Source: Aldehydirespirator sp028819505
GTDB lineage: Bacteria; Actinomycetota; Acidimicrobiia; Acidimicrobiales; Aldehydirespiratoraceae
Assembly (NCBI GenBank): GCA_965207755.1
Contig: OZ242297.1
Location: 744,001 to 808,000 of the forward strand
DNA: 64,000 nucleotides
Direction: 5' to 3'
Shown: positions 17,938-26,463 of the stretch, piece after piece
Numbering within the stretch: position 1 is the stretch's first letter
Layout of the letters: every line of letters begins with the position of its first letter
Translations under genes and position numbers: made by a program
Notes under the pieces: generated by a model
Databases searched by the model: none
Told to the model about the DNA's origin: nothing
What the model saw: the letters and a program-made list of their open reading frames with translations, nothing else

Positions 17938-20507
17938 TCCTCAAGGAATACCAGCAGCGGGCGCTGGCGACGGTCCGCAGCTTCCTTGAAGAACTCGCGA
18001 CGTGGCAACAGAAGGACGCGGCGGCGCGAGACCAGGACCCCGACTGGGGGTTCGACTGGGTCCAGCGGGCCTGGACCGCGACAGCGGTCGGGCGGCCGTA
18101 CACATCGCGCCGCAACGGGCTTGACGAGCAGCTGCCCGCCTTCTGCCTGAAGATCCCGACCGGGGGCGGCAAGACCCTGCTGGCGACGCGGGTGATCGAT
18201 CTCGTCAACGCGCACTTCCGGCGGAGTCGGCGCGGCTTGGTGCTGTGGATCGTGCCGACGACCCAGATCTACAACCAGACGCTGAAGGCGCTCAAGGACC
18301 GTGACCACCCCTATCGCCAGCAGCTCGATCTGTCTTCGGGCCAGCGCACTCTCATTCTTGAGAAGACCACGGCGTTCGGCCCGCGCGACGTTGCCGAGAA
18401 CCTGTGCGTGCTGTTGCTGATGTTGCCGTCGGCCAACCGGGAGACGAAGGAAAGGTTGCGGATGTTCCGCGACAGCGGTGGTTTCGATCGGTTCTTCCCC
18501 CCCGACGACGACCCCGCTGCGCACGCCGAGCTTCTTGAGAGCTGCCCCAATCTGGAAACCTTCGAGCAGGCAGCGGGATTCTGGGGGCGGTACGTCAAGA
18601 CCTCCCTCGGCAACGCGGTGCGGGTGCTCAGGCCGCTGATCATCCTCGACGAGGGGCACAAGGCGTACAGCGCCGGGGCCAAGGCAACCCTGGAAGGGTT
18701 CAACCCCTGCATGATCGTCGAGCTCTCGGCCACCCCGGTCAAGGGCGCGAACGTGCTCGTGGAGATCCTAGGTTGCGAACTCAACGCTGAGGAGATGATC
18801 AAGCTCGACCTGCACATCCACAACAAGACGAGCGGCGACTGGCGCGGCGCGTTGTTGGAGTCGGTCGAGCACCGCGAGCGTCTCGAAGTTGAGGCGCGGC
18901 GCCACGAAGCCGAGTCGGGCACTTACATCCGGCCCATCTGCGTGATCCAGGTGGAGCGCACCGGCCGAGAGCAGCGCAAGCCGGGATACGTCCACACCGA
19001 CGATGTGCGCGAGTACCTGCTGCAGCACCCGGGGATCGCCCCCGAGCACGTGGCCGTCAAGACCAGCTCGACGGACGAACTCAAGGAAGTTGATGATGTC
19101 GGCGGCCTGATGTCTCGTGACTGTCCGATCCGCTTCATCATCACGAAACAGGCGTTGCAGGAGGGCTGGGACTGCTCGTTCGCCTACATCCTCACCATCC
19201 TCACCAACCCGGCGTCGAGGACGGGGCTCACCCAGCTGGTGGGCCGGATCCTGCGTCAGCCCTACGCAAGCAAGACGGGAGTGGCCCTTCTCGACGAGAG
19301 CCATGTGTTCTGCTTCAGCCGGCGGGGAGCGGAGGTGCTCCAAGAGGTCAGGAAGGGATTCGGGCTGGAGGGGTTGCAGGGCCTCGAAGGAAGGGTCCTC
19401 GAAGTCGATCCGGCCAGCCCGAAGGAGACGCTGACGACCCGGCAGAGGGCGGAGTATCGAGCGGCGACGCGTGACTTCGTTCTGCCCGCCTTCATGATCA
19501 ACGACGATGGCTGGCGCCTGGTTCGTTACGAGGCGGACATCCTGTCGCGGCTCCCGTGGGACGATATCGACCTCTCGCCGCTGGACGATCTGACGCTGGA
19601 CGAAGGGCGACGGGAGGATCACCACCTGAGAGCGAGCCTGAGCGGGGCAGAGCGTGTCCTGGAGCCAGAGGTCGAAAGCGTCGCCCATAACGGGCAAGGC
19701 GCCGCCACTGAGGAAGCTGACAGCGGCATGGTCAGCGAGCCGGTGGACTACTTCTTCGCGGCCAGCCACCTCTTGGACATGGTCCCCAACCCGTGGCGGG
19801 GGCGCGATCTGGCCCGGCGCGCCTTCGAGGGACTGCTGGAGCGCTACCCAGCCGAGCAGGTCGCGGCCAATCACACCTTCGTGCTCGAGGAACTGCGCCG
19901 GCAGGTCGAGATGGAGCGGGACCGCTTGTCGCGCAAGGTCTTCGCCGGTCTGCTGGCGTCGGGAGAGATGCGCTTCATGGTTGTCGCCGACGATCTCGAC
20001 TTCAATCGCGTTCCCTCTGAGATCGACGTGCCGAAGGCGAAGCAGGCGAACCGTGAGGACGGCGCCCCCTACCAGCACAACCTCTTCGACATCACAACCG
20101 AGGACGATCTCAACTCCTTCGAGAACAAGGTCGCGACCTACCTCGACGGCCAGGCGCGGCTGTTCTTCTGGTACCGCAACCGCGCCCGCAAGGACTACTA
20201 CGTGCAGGGCTGGAAGCCGCGCAAGATCTACGCCGACTTCATCGTCACACTGCGAAGCGACGAGCCCGGCGCCGACGACGACTTCCACCGAGTCTTCGTG
20301 GTCGAGACCAAGGGCGTCCACCTGAAGGGGGCGGAGGACACCGAGTACAAGCGATCCGTCTTCGACATCTGCGGCGAGCACGCCCGCAAGGCCGATTGGG
20401 CCGAGTTCGTGCCCGCCATGCGGACCAAAGTGATGCGCTTCGAGGTCGTCGACGAGGACGAATGGCAGGCACGTCTTAACGGCATGCTGTTCGCGGTGGC
20501 CGAGTAA
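17934..20507 (+). CDS. res: Type III restriction enzyme Res subunit (helicase-nuclease)
   Basis: 857 residues. SF2 helicase motifs: Walker A PTGGGKT (residue 75), DEGH (239), SATP, QEGWDCSFAYILT, and motif VI QLVGRILRQP. The C-terminal PD-(D/E)xK nuclease shows D768 in YADFIV and E791-x-K793 in VVETKG. GTG 17934 overlaps the mod stop (GTGA), so the two are made together. It would cleave unmodified foreign DNA in complex with Mod. Both genes look intact. Confidence 0.92.
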   Translation: MILKEYQQRALATVRSFLEELATWQQKDAAARDQDPDWGFDWVQRAWTATAVGRPYTSRRNGLDEQLPAFCLKIPTGGGKTLLATRVIDLVNAHFRRSRRGLVLWIVPTTQIYNQTLKALKDRDHPYRQQLDLSSGQRTLILEKTTAFGPRDVAENLCVLLLMLPSANRETKERLRMFRDSGGFDRFFPPDDDPAAHAELLESCPNLETFEQAAGFWGRYVKTSLGNAVRVLRPLIILDEGHKAYSAGAKATLEGFNPCMIVELSATPVKGANVLVEILGCELNAEEMIKLDLHIHNKTSGDWRGALLESVEHRERLEVEARRHEAESGTYIRPICVIQVERTGREQRKPGYVHTDDVREYLLQHPGIAPEHVAVKTSSTDELKEVDDVGGLMSRDCPIRFIITKQALQEGWDCSFAYILTILTNPASRTGLTQLVGRILRQPYASKTGVALLDESHVFCFSRRGAEVLQEVRKGFGLEGLQGLEGRVLEVDPASPKETLTTRQRAEYRAATRDFVLPAFMINDDGWRLVRYEADILSRLPWDDIDLSPLDDLTLDEGRREDHHLRASLSGAERVLEPEVESVAHNGQGAATEEADSGMVSEPVDYFFAASHLLDMVPNPWRGRDLARRAFEGLLERYPAEQVAANHTFVLEELRRQVEMERDRLSRKVFAGLLASGEMRFMVVADDLDFNRVPSEIDVPKAKQANREDGAPYQHNLFDITTEDDLNSFENKVATYLDGQARLFFWYRNRARKDYYVQGWKPRKIYADFIVTLRSDEPGADDDFHRVFVVETKGVHLKGAEDTEYKRSVFDICGEHARKADWAEFVPAMRTKVMRFEVVDEDEWQARLNGMLFAVAE

Positions 20508-20556
20508 CGTCCATAGCGGCTCGGCGCCTGCGGCCTACACAGACGGGAGCGATGCC

Positions 20557-21675
20557 GTGACCGCGAAGACCAACACGGTGCTGACCATTCCCGAGCCTCG
20601 CGCCGCGGCTGTGGCCACCAAGCCCTACCCGGTGGCCGTGCCGGGGTTCGTGATCGTCGAGGTTGCGGTGGCGCCGGTGTGCAACGAGGGCCGCATCTAC
20701 CGCGACCACCAGTTCGAGTGGCACGACAGCCCCGAGCACCTCGGCCACGAGGGGGTAGGCACGATCGTCGAGACCCGGCCGGGGTCGCGGTTGGAGGTCG
20801 GCGACCGGGTGGTGGTCTTTCAGGGCAACAGCTGCCGGGAGTGCTTCGTGTGCACCCAGGGGCTGTCTCCCACCCACTGCCTGGGCATCCCCTACGAGGG
20901 CTACGACGACGGCATGGCCCCCCAGGACGTGACTGCCGGCCTGCTCGGCATCGAGAAGGTCAACGGCAGCGCCTCGGGCGGATTCGGCATGGCCCGCTAT
21001 CGCCTCGCCCCGGAGCACATGGTCGCGAGACTGCCCGACAACCTGTCGTTCCACCACGCGGCCGCGGCCAACTGCACCCTGGGCTGCACCTACACCGCCG
21101 CCGAGGAGGCCGGCGTCAAGGGCGGGGACGTGGTGCTGGTTGGCGGGGTGGGCTTCATCGGGCTGGGTGCGGTGGCCAACGCCCTGCACCGGGGGGCGCA
21201 GGTGGTGGTGCTGGGCCGCAACCCGTACCGCATGGACCTGTGCCGCCGTCTCGGGGTGACGGCCGTGATCGATCCCGGCAGCGGGGATTGGCTCGATCAG
21301 GTCCATGCTGTGACCGGTGATCGACGCGGAGCGGACGTGGCCTTCGAGGGCTCGGGGACGCCGTACTACCTGGATCGCTGCATGGCCGGCCTGCGCCGCT
21401 ACGGAACCCTGTTCTCGCTGGGCTTCACCGGGTCGGAGGGCTATTCGGTGAGCATTCTCAACGACATGATGGACCGCCACATCAACTGGACCGGCGGCCA
21501 CGACGTGCGCTTCCGCGACCGCGACGGCCTGCTGCGAATGCTGTGCGACCCCGCCGTGCAGGGCTGGGTCGACACCATCGTCACCCACACCTATCCCATG
21601 AGCCGAGCCGGCGAGGCCTTCGAGACCGCGCTCACCAAGGACTGCGGCAAGATCTACCTGCTCCCCCAGGAGTAG
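20557..21675 (+). CDS. Zinc-dependent alcohol dehydrogenase-like oxidoreductase (MDR family)
   Basis: 372 residues. Catalytic-domain GHEGVG, structural-zinc cysteines C-x2-C-x2-C-x7-C in SCRECFVCTQGLSPTHC, and Rossmann VLVGGVGFIGLGAV. The usual catalytic Cys position reads VCNEGRIYRD, where the family often has CGSD, so the active site may differ. It begins at GTG 20557, 49 bp after the restriction genes, and runs toward the VapBC pair and the FadH-like gene. Substrate unknown. Confidence 0.87.
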   Translation: MTAKTNTVLTIPEPRAAAVATKPYPVAVPGFVIVEVAVAPVCNEGRIYRDHQFEWHDSPEHLGHEGVGTIVETRPGSRLEVGDRVVVFQGNSCRECFVCTQGLSPTHCLGIPYEGYDDGMAPQDVTAGLLGIEKVNGSASGGFGMARYRLAPEHMVARLPDNLSFHHAAAANCTLGCTYTAAEEAGVKGGDVVLVGGVGFIGLGAVANALHRGAQVVVLGRNPYRMDLCRRLGVTAVIDPGSGDWLDQVHAVTGDRRGADVAFEGSGTPYYLDRCMAGLRRYGTLFSLGFTGSEGYSVSILNDMMDRHINWTGGHDVRFRDRDGLLRMLCDPAVQGWVDTIVTHTYPMSRAGEAFETALTKDCGKIYLLPQE

Positions 21676-21722
21676 GGGGCTGAGCGATCAGGGCAGCGCC
21701 GCCGGGAAGCCTTGCGTGATGC

Positions 21723-21732
21723 TATGATATCA
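21723..21732 (+). promoter_or_regulatory. -10 box overlapping a TGATATCA palindrome before vapB
   Basis: TATGAT (21723-21728) ends 6 nt before the antitoxin ATG at 21735, so the mRNA should start at or near the start codon. The perfect palindrome TGATATCA (21725-21732) overlaps it and is a likely operator for the antitoxin or toxin-antitoxin complex. An outer GTGAT/ATCAC pair extends the symmetry. Confidence 0.5.
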
Positions 21733-21734
21733 CT

Positions 21735-21983
21735 ATGAGGACTATCATCACCCTACCCGACCACATGCATGCCCGAGCCAAGCAGCGTGCCGCAGAGCTC
21801 GGCATCAGCTTCGCAGAACTCGCCCGGCGCCTCTTCGAGAAGGAACTGGCGGAGGCACCGGTACAGGGCGATGTCGACTCAATTCGCGGGATCGTGCAGG
21901 GAGCGCCCTTCGACATGGCCCGAGACGGCAAGGGGATTGTTCTCGAGGCGACCTCCGGGCTGCTCACCGACCGGCGTCAATAG
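21735..21983 (+). CDS. VapB-like antitoxin (ribbon-helix-helix)
   Basis: 82 residues. The start MRTIITLPDHMHARAKQRAAEL is a beta strand plus helix typical of ribbon-helix-helix DNA-binding antitoxins, followed by a charged C-terminal region that would wrap the toxin. The PIN toxin gene starts 3 bp after its stop. Lower similarity to other antitoxin families cannot be excluded, but the pairing is convincing. Confidence 0.82.
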   Translation: MRTIITLPDHMHARAKQRAAELGISFAELARRLFEKELAEAPVQGDVDSIRGIVQGAPFDMARDGKGIVLEATSGLLTDRRQ

Positions 21984-21986
21984 GCC

Positions 21987-22406
21987 GTGGACTACTCATA
22001 CGTAGACACCTCGGCTTGGGTGTCGATGGCTGACAGGGCGGAGGCCTCGCACGAGCGCGTCGGCGACGTGCTGAGCGAACGCCGGGGACGACTGGTGACC
22101 AGCGACCATGTGCTGCATGAGACTTGGACGGTGATGCGCTACCGCCACGGTTTCGGGCCTGCCGAGCGGCTGGTCAACGGCATCCGGGGCGGGATCGCCA
22201 GGATCGAGGTCGCGGGACTGGCCGATCTGGAGGCCGCCGTCGCGATCGGCGCGGCGTTCGCCGATCAGGACTTCTCGCTGTCGGACCGCACGAGTTGGGC
22301 TGTTATGGAGCGCATGGGAGTCCACAATGCCGTCTCGCTCGACAGCGACTTTCGTGTCTACCGGTTCGGTCCGGGCCGTCGCCGCGCCTTCATCGTCCTG
22401 CCCTGA
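21987..22406 (+). CDS. VapC-like PIN-domain toxin
   Basis: 139 residues, GTG start. The PIN signature begins YVDTSAWVSMAD (first catalytic Asp at residue 7), with a central Glu in VLHETWTVM and the C-terminal acidic patch SLSDRTSWAVM and SLDSDF. It is predicted to be an Mg-dependent ribonuclease kept in check by the upstream antitoxin. The following flavin oxidoreductase begins 5 bp after its stop, so the toxin pair sits in the same transcriptional unit as metabolic genes. Confidence 0.87.
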   Translation: MDYSYVDTSAWVSMADRAEASHERVGDVLSERRGRLVTSDHVLHETWTVMRYRHGFGPAERLVNGIRGGIARIEVAGLADLEAAVAIGAAFADQDFSLSDRTSWAVMERMGVHNAVSLDSDFRVYRFGPGRRRAFIVLP

Positions 22407-22411
22407 CTTCC

Positions 22412-24382
22412 ATGGCCTACCCGCATCTGTTCAGCCCGATCAGGATCGGTCCCGTCGAGGTCGCCAACCGCGTCGCCGTCAGCGCGCACCACAACAACTT
22501 CGACATCAACGGGCTGTGGAGCGAGCGCACGGTCAAGTACCTCGAGGCCCGCGCCGCGGGAGGCGCAGGGCTGATCATCGCCGGTGCCATCCGGGTGCAT
22601 CCCCGCAACCCCGAGTCGATCTGCTGGCCACGCTCGGACTGGGCCTTCGCGCCCGGCCAGGCCGACATGTTCCGGGCCGGCACAGCCGCCGTCAAGGCGC
22701 ACGGCACGGCGATCTTCGCCCAGCTCGCCCACGGCGGGCGCCAGTACTGGGACAGCGGCGAGGACATGGAGCCGCTGCTGGCGCCGTCGGCCATCGCTTG
22801 TCCGGCCATCGCCGAGACGCCCAAGGAGATGGAGCCCGAGGACCTCGCCGAGGTCGCCGAGTCGTTCGCCGAGGCCGCCGCGATCGGCGCGGACGCGGGC
22901 TTCGACGGCATCGAGGTGCATGCCGCCTACGGCTACCTGCTGTCGTCGTTCATCACGCCCACCACCAACCGCCGCGACGACCGCTACGGCGGCGATCTCG
23001 ACGCTCGGATGCGCTACCCGCTGGAGGTGGTCGCCCGGGTGCGGGAGGTGATCGGCCCCGGCATAGCTCTCGGCGTCCGGATGGTCGCCGACGAGCGCAC
23101 CGAGGGCGGCCTCGCCGCCGCCGACGCTCCGCTGGTGGCCGCCGCGTTCGAGGCGTCGGGCCACGTCGATTATCTGAGCGTGGTCAGCGGCACGTATGCC
23201 AGCGAGGGAGTGCTGGACCCGACGCTGTACGTCGAGCCGGGATGCGACGTGCATCTCGCCGAGAGCGTCAGGCAGGCGGTGCAGGTGCCGGTCCTGGTGG
23301 CTGGACGCATCAAGGATCCGGCCATGGCCGAGAGCATCGTCGCGGAGGGCCGAGCCGACCTGGTGGCCATGACACGGGCCACGATCTGCGACCCCGACAT
23401 GCCCCGCAAGGCCCGCGCCAACCGCATCGACGAGATCCGCTGGTGCATCGGCTGCAACCAGCGCTGCATCGGCAACCTCGCCCACCACCTGCCGATCAGC
23501 TGCATCCAGAACCCCGTCTCCGGGCGTGAGTTCGATCCCTTCTGGGCGCGGCTGCAGCCCGCGCCGGCGCCCAAGGCGGTGATGGTGATCGGCGCGGGCC
23601 CGGCCGGTTGCGAGGCGGCTCGGGTGCTGGCCGAACGCGGCCATCGGGTGACGCTGCTCGACCGGGCCGAGGTGATCGGCGGGCAGATCCGCATCATCGA
23701 ACGCGGCAGCGGCCGGGGCGAGTGGGGAGACGTTCACCGCTACTACTCCAACCGCCTCGACGCGCTCGGAGTGGACCTGCGCCTCGGCGCCGCGGTGTCG
23801 GCCGCCGATGTGCAGGCGCAGCGTCCCGACGCGGTGGTGGTCGCCACGGGATCGGTGGCCCGCACCCGGCCCTTCGAGCACCTGCCGGCGCTCGAAGGCG
23901 CGGACGCCACCGTCGATGTGCGTTCTGTGCTCAGCTCCGAGGTGGAGCCGGGGCAACGGGTCGTGGTGTATGCGGGGGACAACTACATGCAGGGCCTGAC
24001 CGCGGCCGACACACTGCTGGACCGGGGCCACCGCGTCGACCTGGTGGTGCCCGCGGCGGCGCCGGGCGCGAAGGCCGAGGCTCAGACCGTGCACACGGTC
24101 GTGTCGCGGATCGTCTCGAAGGGGGTGGCGTCGGTGCGAGCGATGAGCGCCCTTACCCGCTTCTCGCAGGGCCGTGTCGACGGTGTGGACATGGCCTGTG
24201 GCGCGTCCTTCACGCTCGAGTGCGACACGCTGGTGAGCTGCTTCGGCGGCGTCGCCGACGACAGCCTCTACCGCAACCTCAAGGGCAGCGTCCCCGAGCT
24301 GCACCGCATCGGCGACTGCGTGGCGCCCCGCACCACCGACGCGGCCATCTTCGAGGGGGGCCGCATCGGCCGCCTCATCTGA
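22412..24382 (+). CDS. NADH:flavin oxidoreductase, FadH/2,4-dienoyl-CoA-reductase type
   Basis: 656 residues. The N-terminal old-yellow-enzyme barrel (LFSPIRIGPVEVANRVAVSAH, FAQLAHGGRQ, FDGIEVHAAYGYLLSSF, TNRRDDRYGGDLDARMRYPLEVV) is followed by a 4Fe-4S site C-x2-C-x3-C-x11-C (CIGCNQRCIGN to SCIQNP). The C-terminus is an FAD/NAD(P)-binding half (VMVIGAGPAGCEAARVLAERGH). This is the FadH, trimethylamine-dehydrogenase and related architecture. The start at ATG 22412 fits the family N-terminus; the open frame reaches back to 22124 inside the toxin gene. A 72-codon relic of a second copy is at 26868-27085. Confidence 0.9.
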   Translation: MAYPHLFSPIRIGPVEVANRVAVSAHHNNFDINGLWSERTVKYLEARAAGGAGLIIAGAIRVHPRNPESICWPRSDWAFAPGQADMFRAGTAAVKAHGTAIFAQLAHGGRQYWDSGEDMEPLLAPSAIACPAIAETPKEMEPEDLAEVAESFAEAAAIGADAGFDGIEVHAAYGYLLSSFITPTTNRRDDRYGGDLDARMRYPLEVVARVREVIGPGIALGVRMVADERTEGGLAAADAPLVAAAFEASGHVDYLSVVSGTYASEGVLDPTLYVEPGCDVHLAESVRQAVQVPVLVAGRIKDPAMAESIVAEGRADLVAMTRATICDPDMPRKARANRIDEIRWCIGCNQRCIGNLAHHLPISCIQNPVSGREFDPFWARLQPAPAPKAVMVIGAGPAGCEAARVLAERGHRVTLLDRAEVIGGQIRIIERGSGRGEWGDVHRYYSNRLDALGVDLRLGAAVSAADVQAQRPDAVVVATGSVARTRPFEHLPALEGADATVDVRSVLSSEVEPGQRVVVYAGDNYMQGLTAADTLLDRGHRVDLVVPAAAPGAKAEAQTVHTVVSRIVSKGVASVRAMSALTRFSQGRVDGVDMACGASFTLECDTLVSCFGGVADDSLYRNLKGSVPELHRIGDCVAPRTTDAAIFEGGRIGRLI

Positions 24383-24404
24383 CGCTGGCGGGACTGCGGC
24401 GCCG

Positions 24405-24428
24405 TATAGTGGGTGGTGACCCATTATG
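24405..24428 (+). promoter_or_regulatory. Palindromic operator (TetR regulon site 1)
   Basis: TATAGTGGGT-N4-ACCCATTATG, with half-sites matching 8 of 9 positions around the centre. TATAGT at its left end (24405-24410) may be the -10 box for the downstream SDR. Closely matching palindromes occur at 33565-33588 and 38778-38801. The latter lies in the promoter of a TetR gene, so this is a likely binding site for that repressor. Confidence 0.65.
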
Positions 24429-24481
24429 GGCTGTAGGTGCCGGCCCGATTGAGCCCGGGTGAGAAAGTCAGGATCCCTGCC

Positions 24482-25348
24482 ATGAACATCGAGGAGCTGC
24501 GAAAGTCCCAGTCGCTGGAGGGCCAGGTGGCCATCGTCACCGGGGCGTCCCGGCCCAACGGCCAGGGTCGGGCCATCTCCAAGGCGCTGGCGGTGCGGGG
24601 CGCCAAGCTGGTGATGACCGACCTGGAGGGCGACGACCCCCGCTACAACTACGAGGGGCTCGGCGTCGGGTCCGGAGAGATGCTTGCCGATGCCGTCGAG
24701 GAGGTCAGGGCGCTGGGAACCGATGCCGTCGGGGTCACCGCCGACGTCACCGACAAAGCGCAGATCGGCAAGGTCGTCGACGCCGCGCTGGAGGCCTTCG
24801 GCGGGATCGACATCCTGGTGAACAACGCCGGGTCGGTGCACGGCCACTTCATCGCCGAGCTCACCGACGACATATGGGACGCCTCCTACCGGGTGAACCT
24901 CAAGGCACCGGTCGACTTCGCCGCGACCGTGGTGCCCCACATGCGCGAGCGGGGTGGCGGGTCGATCGTGCAGAACACCTCAGTGGCCGGCCTCGTCGCC
25001 TTCGCCGGCGGAGGCTGCTACAGCGGCACCAAGCACGGCGCGGTCGGGATGATGAAGGTGATGGCCGAGGAGTTCGGCCCGGACAACATCCGGGTGAACG
25101 CGGTCTGTCCGGGCAACGTGTGGACCGACATCAGCCAGCGCGAGGCGGAGCTCTTCAGCGAGCGGGGCTTCGGCGACAGCGCCGAGCAGGTCATCCAGAC
25201 GATGAAGGACATGGCCAGCCTTCCGGGCCGCTACGCCACCCCTCAAGACATCGCCGAGGCGGTCGCCTTCCTCTGCACCCCCGGCGCCAAGTTCATCACC
25301 GGCATCACGCTCAGAGTGGACGGCGGGATCAGCATCGTCGGCGCCTGA
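24482..25348 (+). CDS. Short-chain dehydrogenase/reductase (SDR)
   Basis: 288 residues. Glycine loop VTGASRPNGQGRA, NNAG in LVNNAGSVHG, the Ser in QNTSVAGL, catalytic YSGTK (Tyr-x3-Lys) and VCPGNVWTDI. A long segment after the second strand (EGDDPRYNYEGLGVGSGEM) is characteristic of SDR subfamilies that use mycofactocin or tightly bound NAD, but this is only suggestive. ATG 24482 follows AGGA at 9 nt. The operator at 24405-24428 places it under the proposed TetR regulator. A 16-bp tandem repeat follows its stop. Confidence 0.88.
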   Translation: MNIEELRKSQSLEGQVAIVTGASRPNGQGRAISKALAVRGAKLVMTDLEGDDPRYNYEGLGVGSGEMLADAVEEVRALGTDAVGVTADVTDKAQIGKVVDAALEAFGGIDILVNNAGSVHGHFIAELTDDIWDASYRVNLKAPVDFAATVVPHMRERGGGSIVQNTSVAGLVAFAGGGCYSGTKHGAVGMMKVMAEEFGPDNIRVNAVCPGNVWTDISQREAELFSERGFGDSAEQVIQTMKDMASLPGRYATPQDIAEAVAFLCTPGAKFITGITLRVDGGISIVGA

Positions 25349-25353
25349 CCGGG

Positions 25354-25465
25354 GGTGCCGCCCCTGAGCGGTGCCGCCCCTGAGCGGTGCCGCCCCTGAG
25401 CGGTGCCGCCCCTGAGCGGTGCCGCCCCTGAGCGGTGCCGCCCCTGAGCGGTGCCGCCCCTGAGA
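25354..25465. repeat. Seven tandem copies of a 16-bp unit
   Basis: The unit GGTGCCGCCCCTGAGC is repeated seven times without spacers (starts at 25354, 25370, 25386, 25402, 25418, 25434, 25450); only the last copy differs (GAGA end). Each junction contains GCGGTGCCGC, which can form a small hairpin. It fills the space between two convergent transcription units. The near-perfect identity implies recent expansion and probable strain-to-strain length variation. Confidence 0.95.
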
Positions 25466-25489
25466 CCGTACGAGGTTAGCGGGTAGACA

Positions 25490-25840
25490 CTAGGGGACTG
25501 CGGCCCAGGTGGCCGAGAGAGCTTCGGAAGCCGGACGAATCCTGACGTGTTGACGCTCGATCTCGTTGTGGAAGGACGATGGGAGTCGTGGCCAGTCGTG
25601 GAACTGGACGATAATCGGGATGCTGGACTCGTCCAGGGCGTCCCTCAAGTCCGAAAGTTGGCTCGTGGGAATACGGTCCAGGTTCGGGCCTCGGAGCACC
25701 ATGTCCAGGTCGCTGGCCTCGTGGCTCCTGCCGGTGACACGGCTGCCGTAGGCCCACACCTCGGCCTCGGGGACATGTTCAGCGAGTAGCGCCTCTATCT
25801 GGCGGCGCCAGCGGTCGGGCAGATCCAAGCGGTCAGTCAT
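25490..25840 (-). CDS. mntA: MntA-type nucleotidyltransferase antitoxin
   Basis: 116 residues. The minimal nucleotidyltransferase signature AYGSRVTGRSHEASDLDMVL gives G-S-x9-D-x-D. It overlaps the upstream HEPN gene by 8 bp, the usual hepT-mntA order. In known pairs MntA adds AMP to HepT and neutralises it. Both catalytic aspartates are present, so it should be active. Confidence 0.9.
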   Translation of the reverse strand: MTDRLDLPDRWRRQIEALLAEHVPEAEVWAYGSRVTGRSHEASDLDMVLRGPNLDRIPTSQLSDLRDALDESSIPIIVQFHDWPRLPSSFHNEIERQHVRIRPASEALSATWAAVP

Positions 25841-26255
25841 CGAACGGTTCAGCGAGCATTGCCGCCAACGCCTTGGAGTCGGCGACGAAGTCCGGCAGCG
25901 CCTCCAGCGCCAACTCGGCGAACGCCTCCCCGTACCGGTGCGCGGTGCTGTTGCGGATGTCGCGGTAGCGCAGCCAGCGCTCGCACTCCTCGACCGAGAG
26001 CAGACCGTGCTTCGCGGCGTGGCGGTACAAGTTCTTGAAGGTGAGCCTGTCGGCCTCCCGGTTCGACGCCATGAAGGGTCTGAGGCGCTTGTGCAGCAGG
26101 CTGGCGCTCTGCTCCGAAACGAGTTCGAACTCCTTCACACAGGCCGCCCGCATGATGTCGTACATCATGTCGCCCGGATCGTGTGCCGCGAGTTCCCGCA
26201 GCGCCTGATCCAGAGTGTTGATGCAGCGGTGCAGGAAGTCGGTGTTCAGCCTCAC
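25833..26255 (-). CDS. hepT: HepT-type HEPN toxin
   Basis: 140 residues, nearly all helical. The HEPN ribonuclease motif R-x4-H is present as RNSTAH in RYRDIRNSTAHRYGE, with the Tyr that is AMPylated in HepT two residues after the His. GTG start at 26255 overlaps the stop of a 40-residue upstream frame (GTGA). It is an RNase toxin paired with MntA downstream; the protein also resembles the older HI0074 nucleotidyltransferase-substrate-binding annotation. Confidence 0.9.
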   Translation of the reverse strand: MRLNTDFLHRCINTLDQALRELAAHDPGDMMYDIMRAACVKEFELVSEQSASLLHKRLRPFMASNREADRLTFKNLYRHAAKHGLLSVEECERWLRYRDIRNSTAHRYGEAFAELALEALPDFVADSKALAAMLAEPFDD

Positions 26256-26374
26256 GACCCGCGCTCGGCCCGCGGTGTCAGCCGGCTCTTGGTGAACTGG
26301 AGAGTGTCGATGTTCACTTCGGCCTTCAGGGCGCGCACCTCGACCGGACGCACCCTCTTATCGCTCGGCGGCAT
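26252..26374 (-). CDS. 40-residue basic protein coupled to hepT
   Basis: ATG 26374 opens a 41-codon frame (MPPSDKRVRPVEVRALKAEV and on) whose TGA overlaps the hepT GTG (GTGA). Such an overlap is usual for real cotranslated genes. The peptide is basic with one short helix-like segment. No ribosome site is obvious and I recognise no family. It may be a leader that couples toxin translation, a small third component, or chance. Confidence 0.4.
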   Translation of the reverse strand: MPPSDKRVRPVEVRALKAEVNIDTLQFTKSRLTPRAERGS

Positions 26375-26463
26375 GAAGGGCAGTCTACCGGGCGCCTCGC
26401 GCGGGTCGCCGTCGGGTCGCCCCATCCCGCCCCGACTGGGACACCGGAACCGGCATCAGACGG

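Noticed and set aside
18768..20381. 537-codon minus-strand open frame opposite the restriction gene
   Set aside because: No recognised motif; the plus-strand helicase and nuclease motifs are in order.
22358..24940. 860-codon minus-strand open frame opposite the flavin oxidoreductase and SDR
   Set aside because: It is a shadow of the GC-rich plus-strand genes: His/Gly/Arg/Ala-rich composition, no family features, and the plus-strand genes carry clear catalytic motifs.
25354..25465. CRISPR-like array
   Set aside because: Units are contiguous without unique spacers and only 16 bp; it is a minisatellite.
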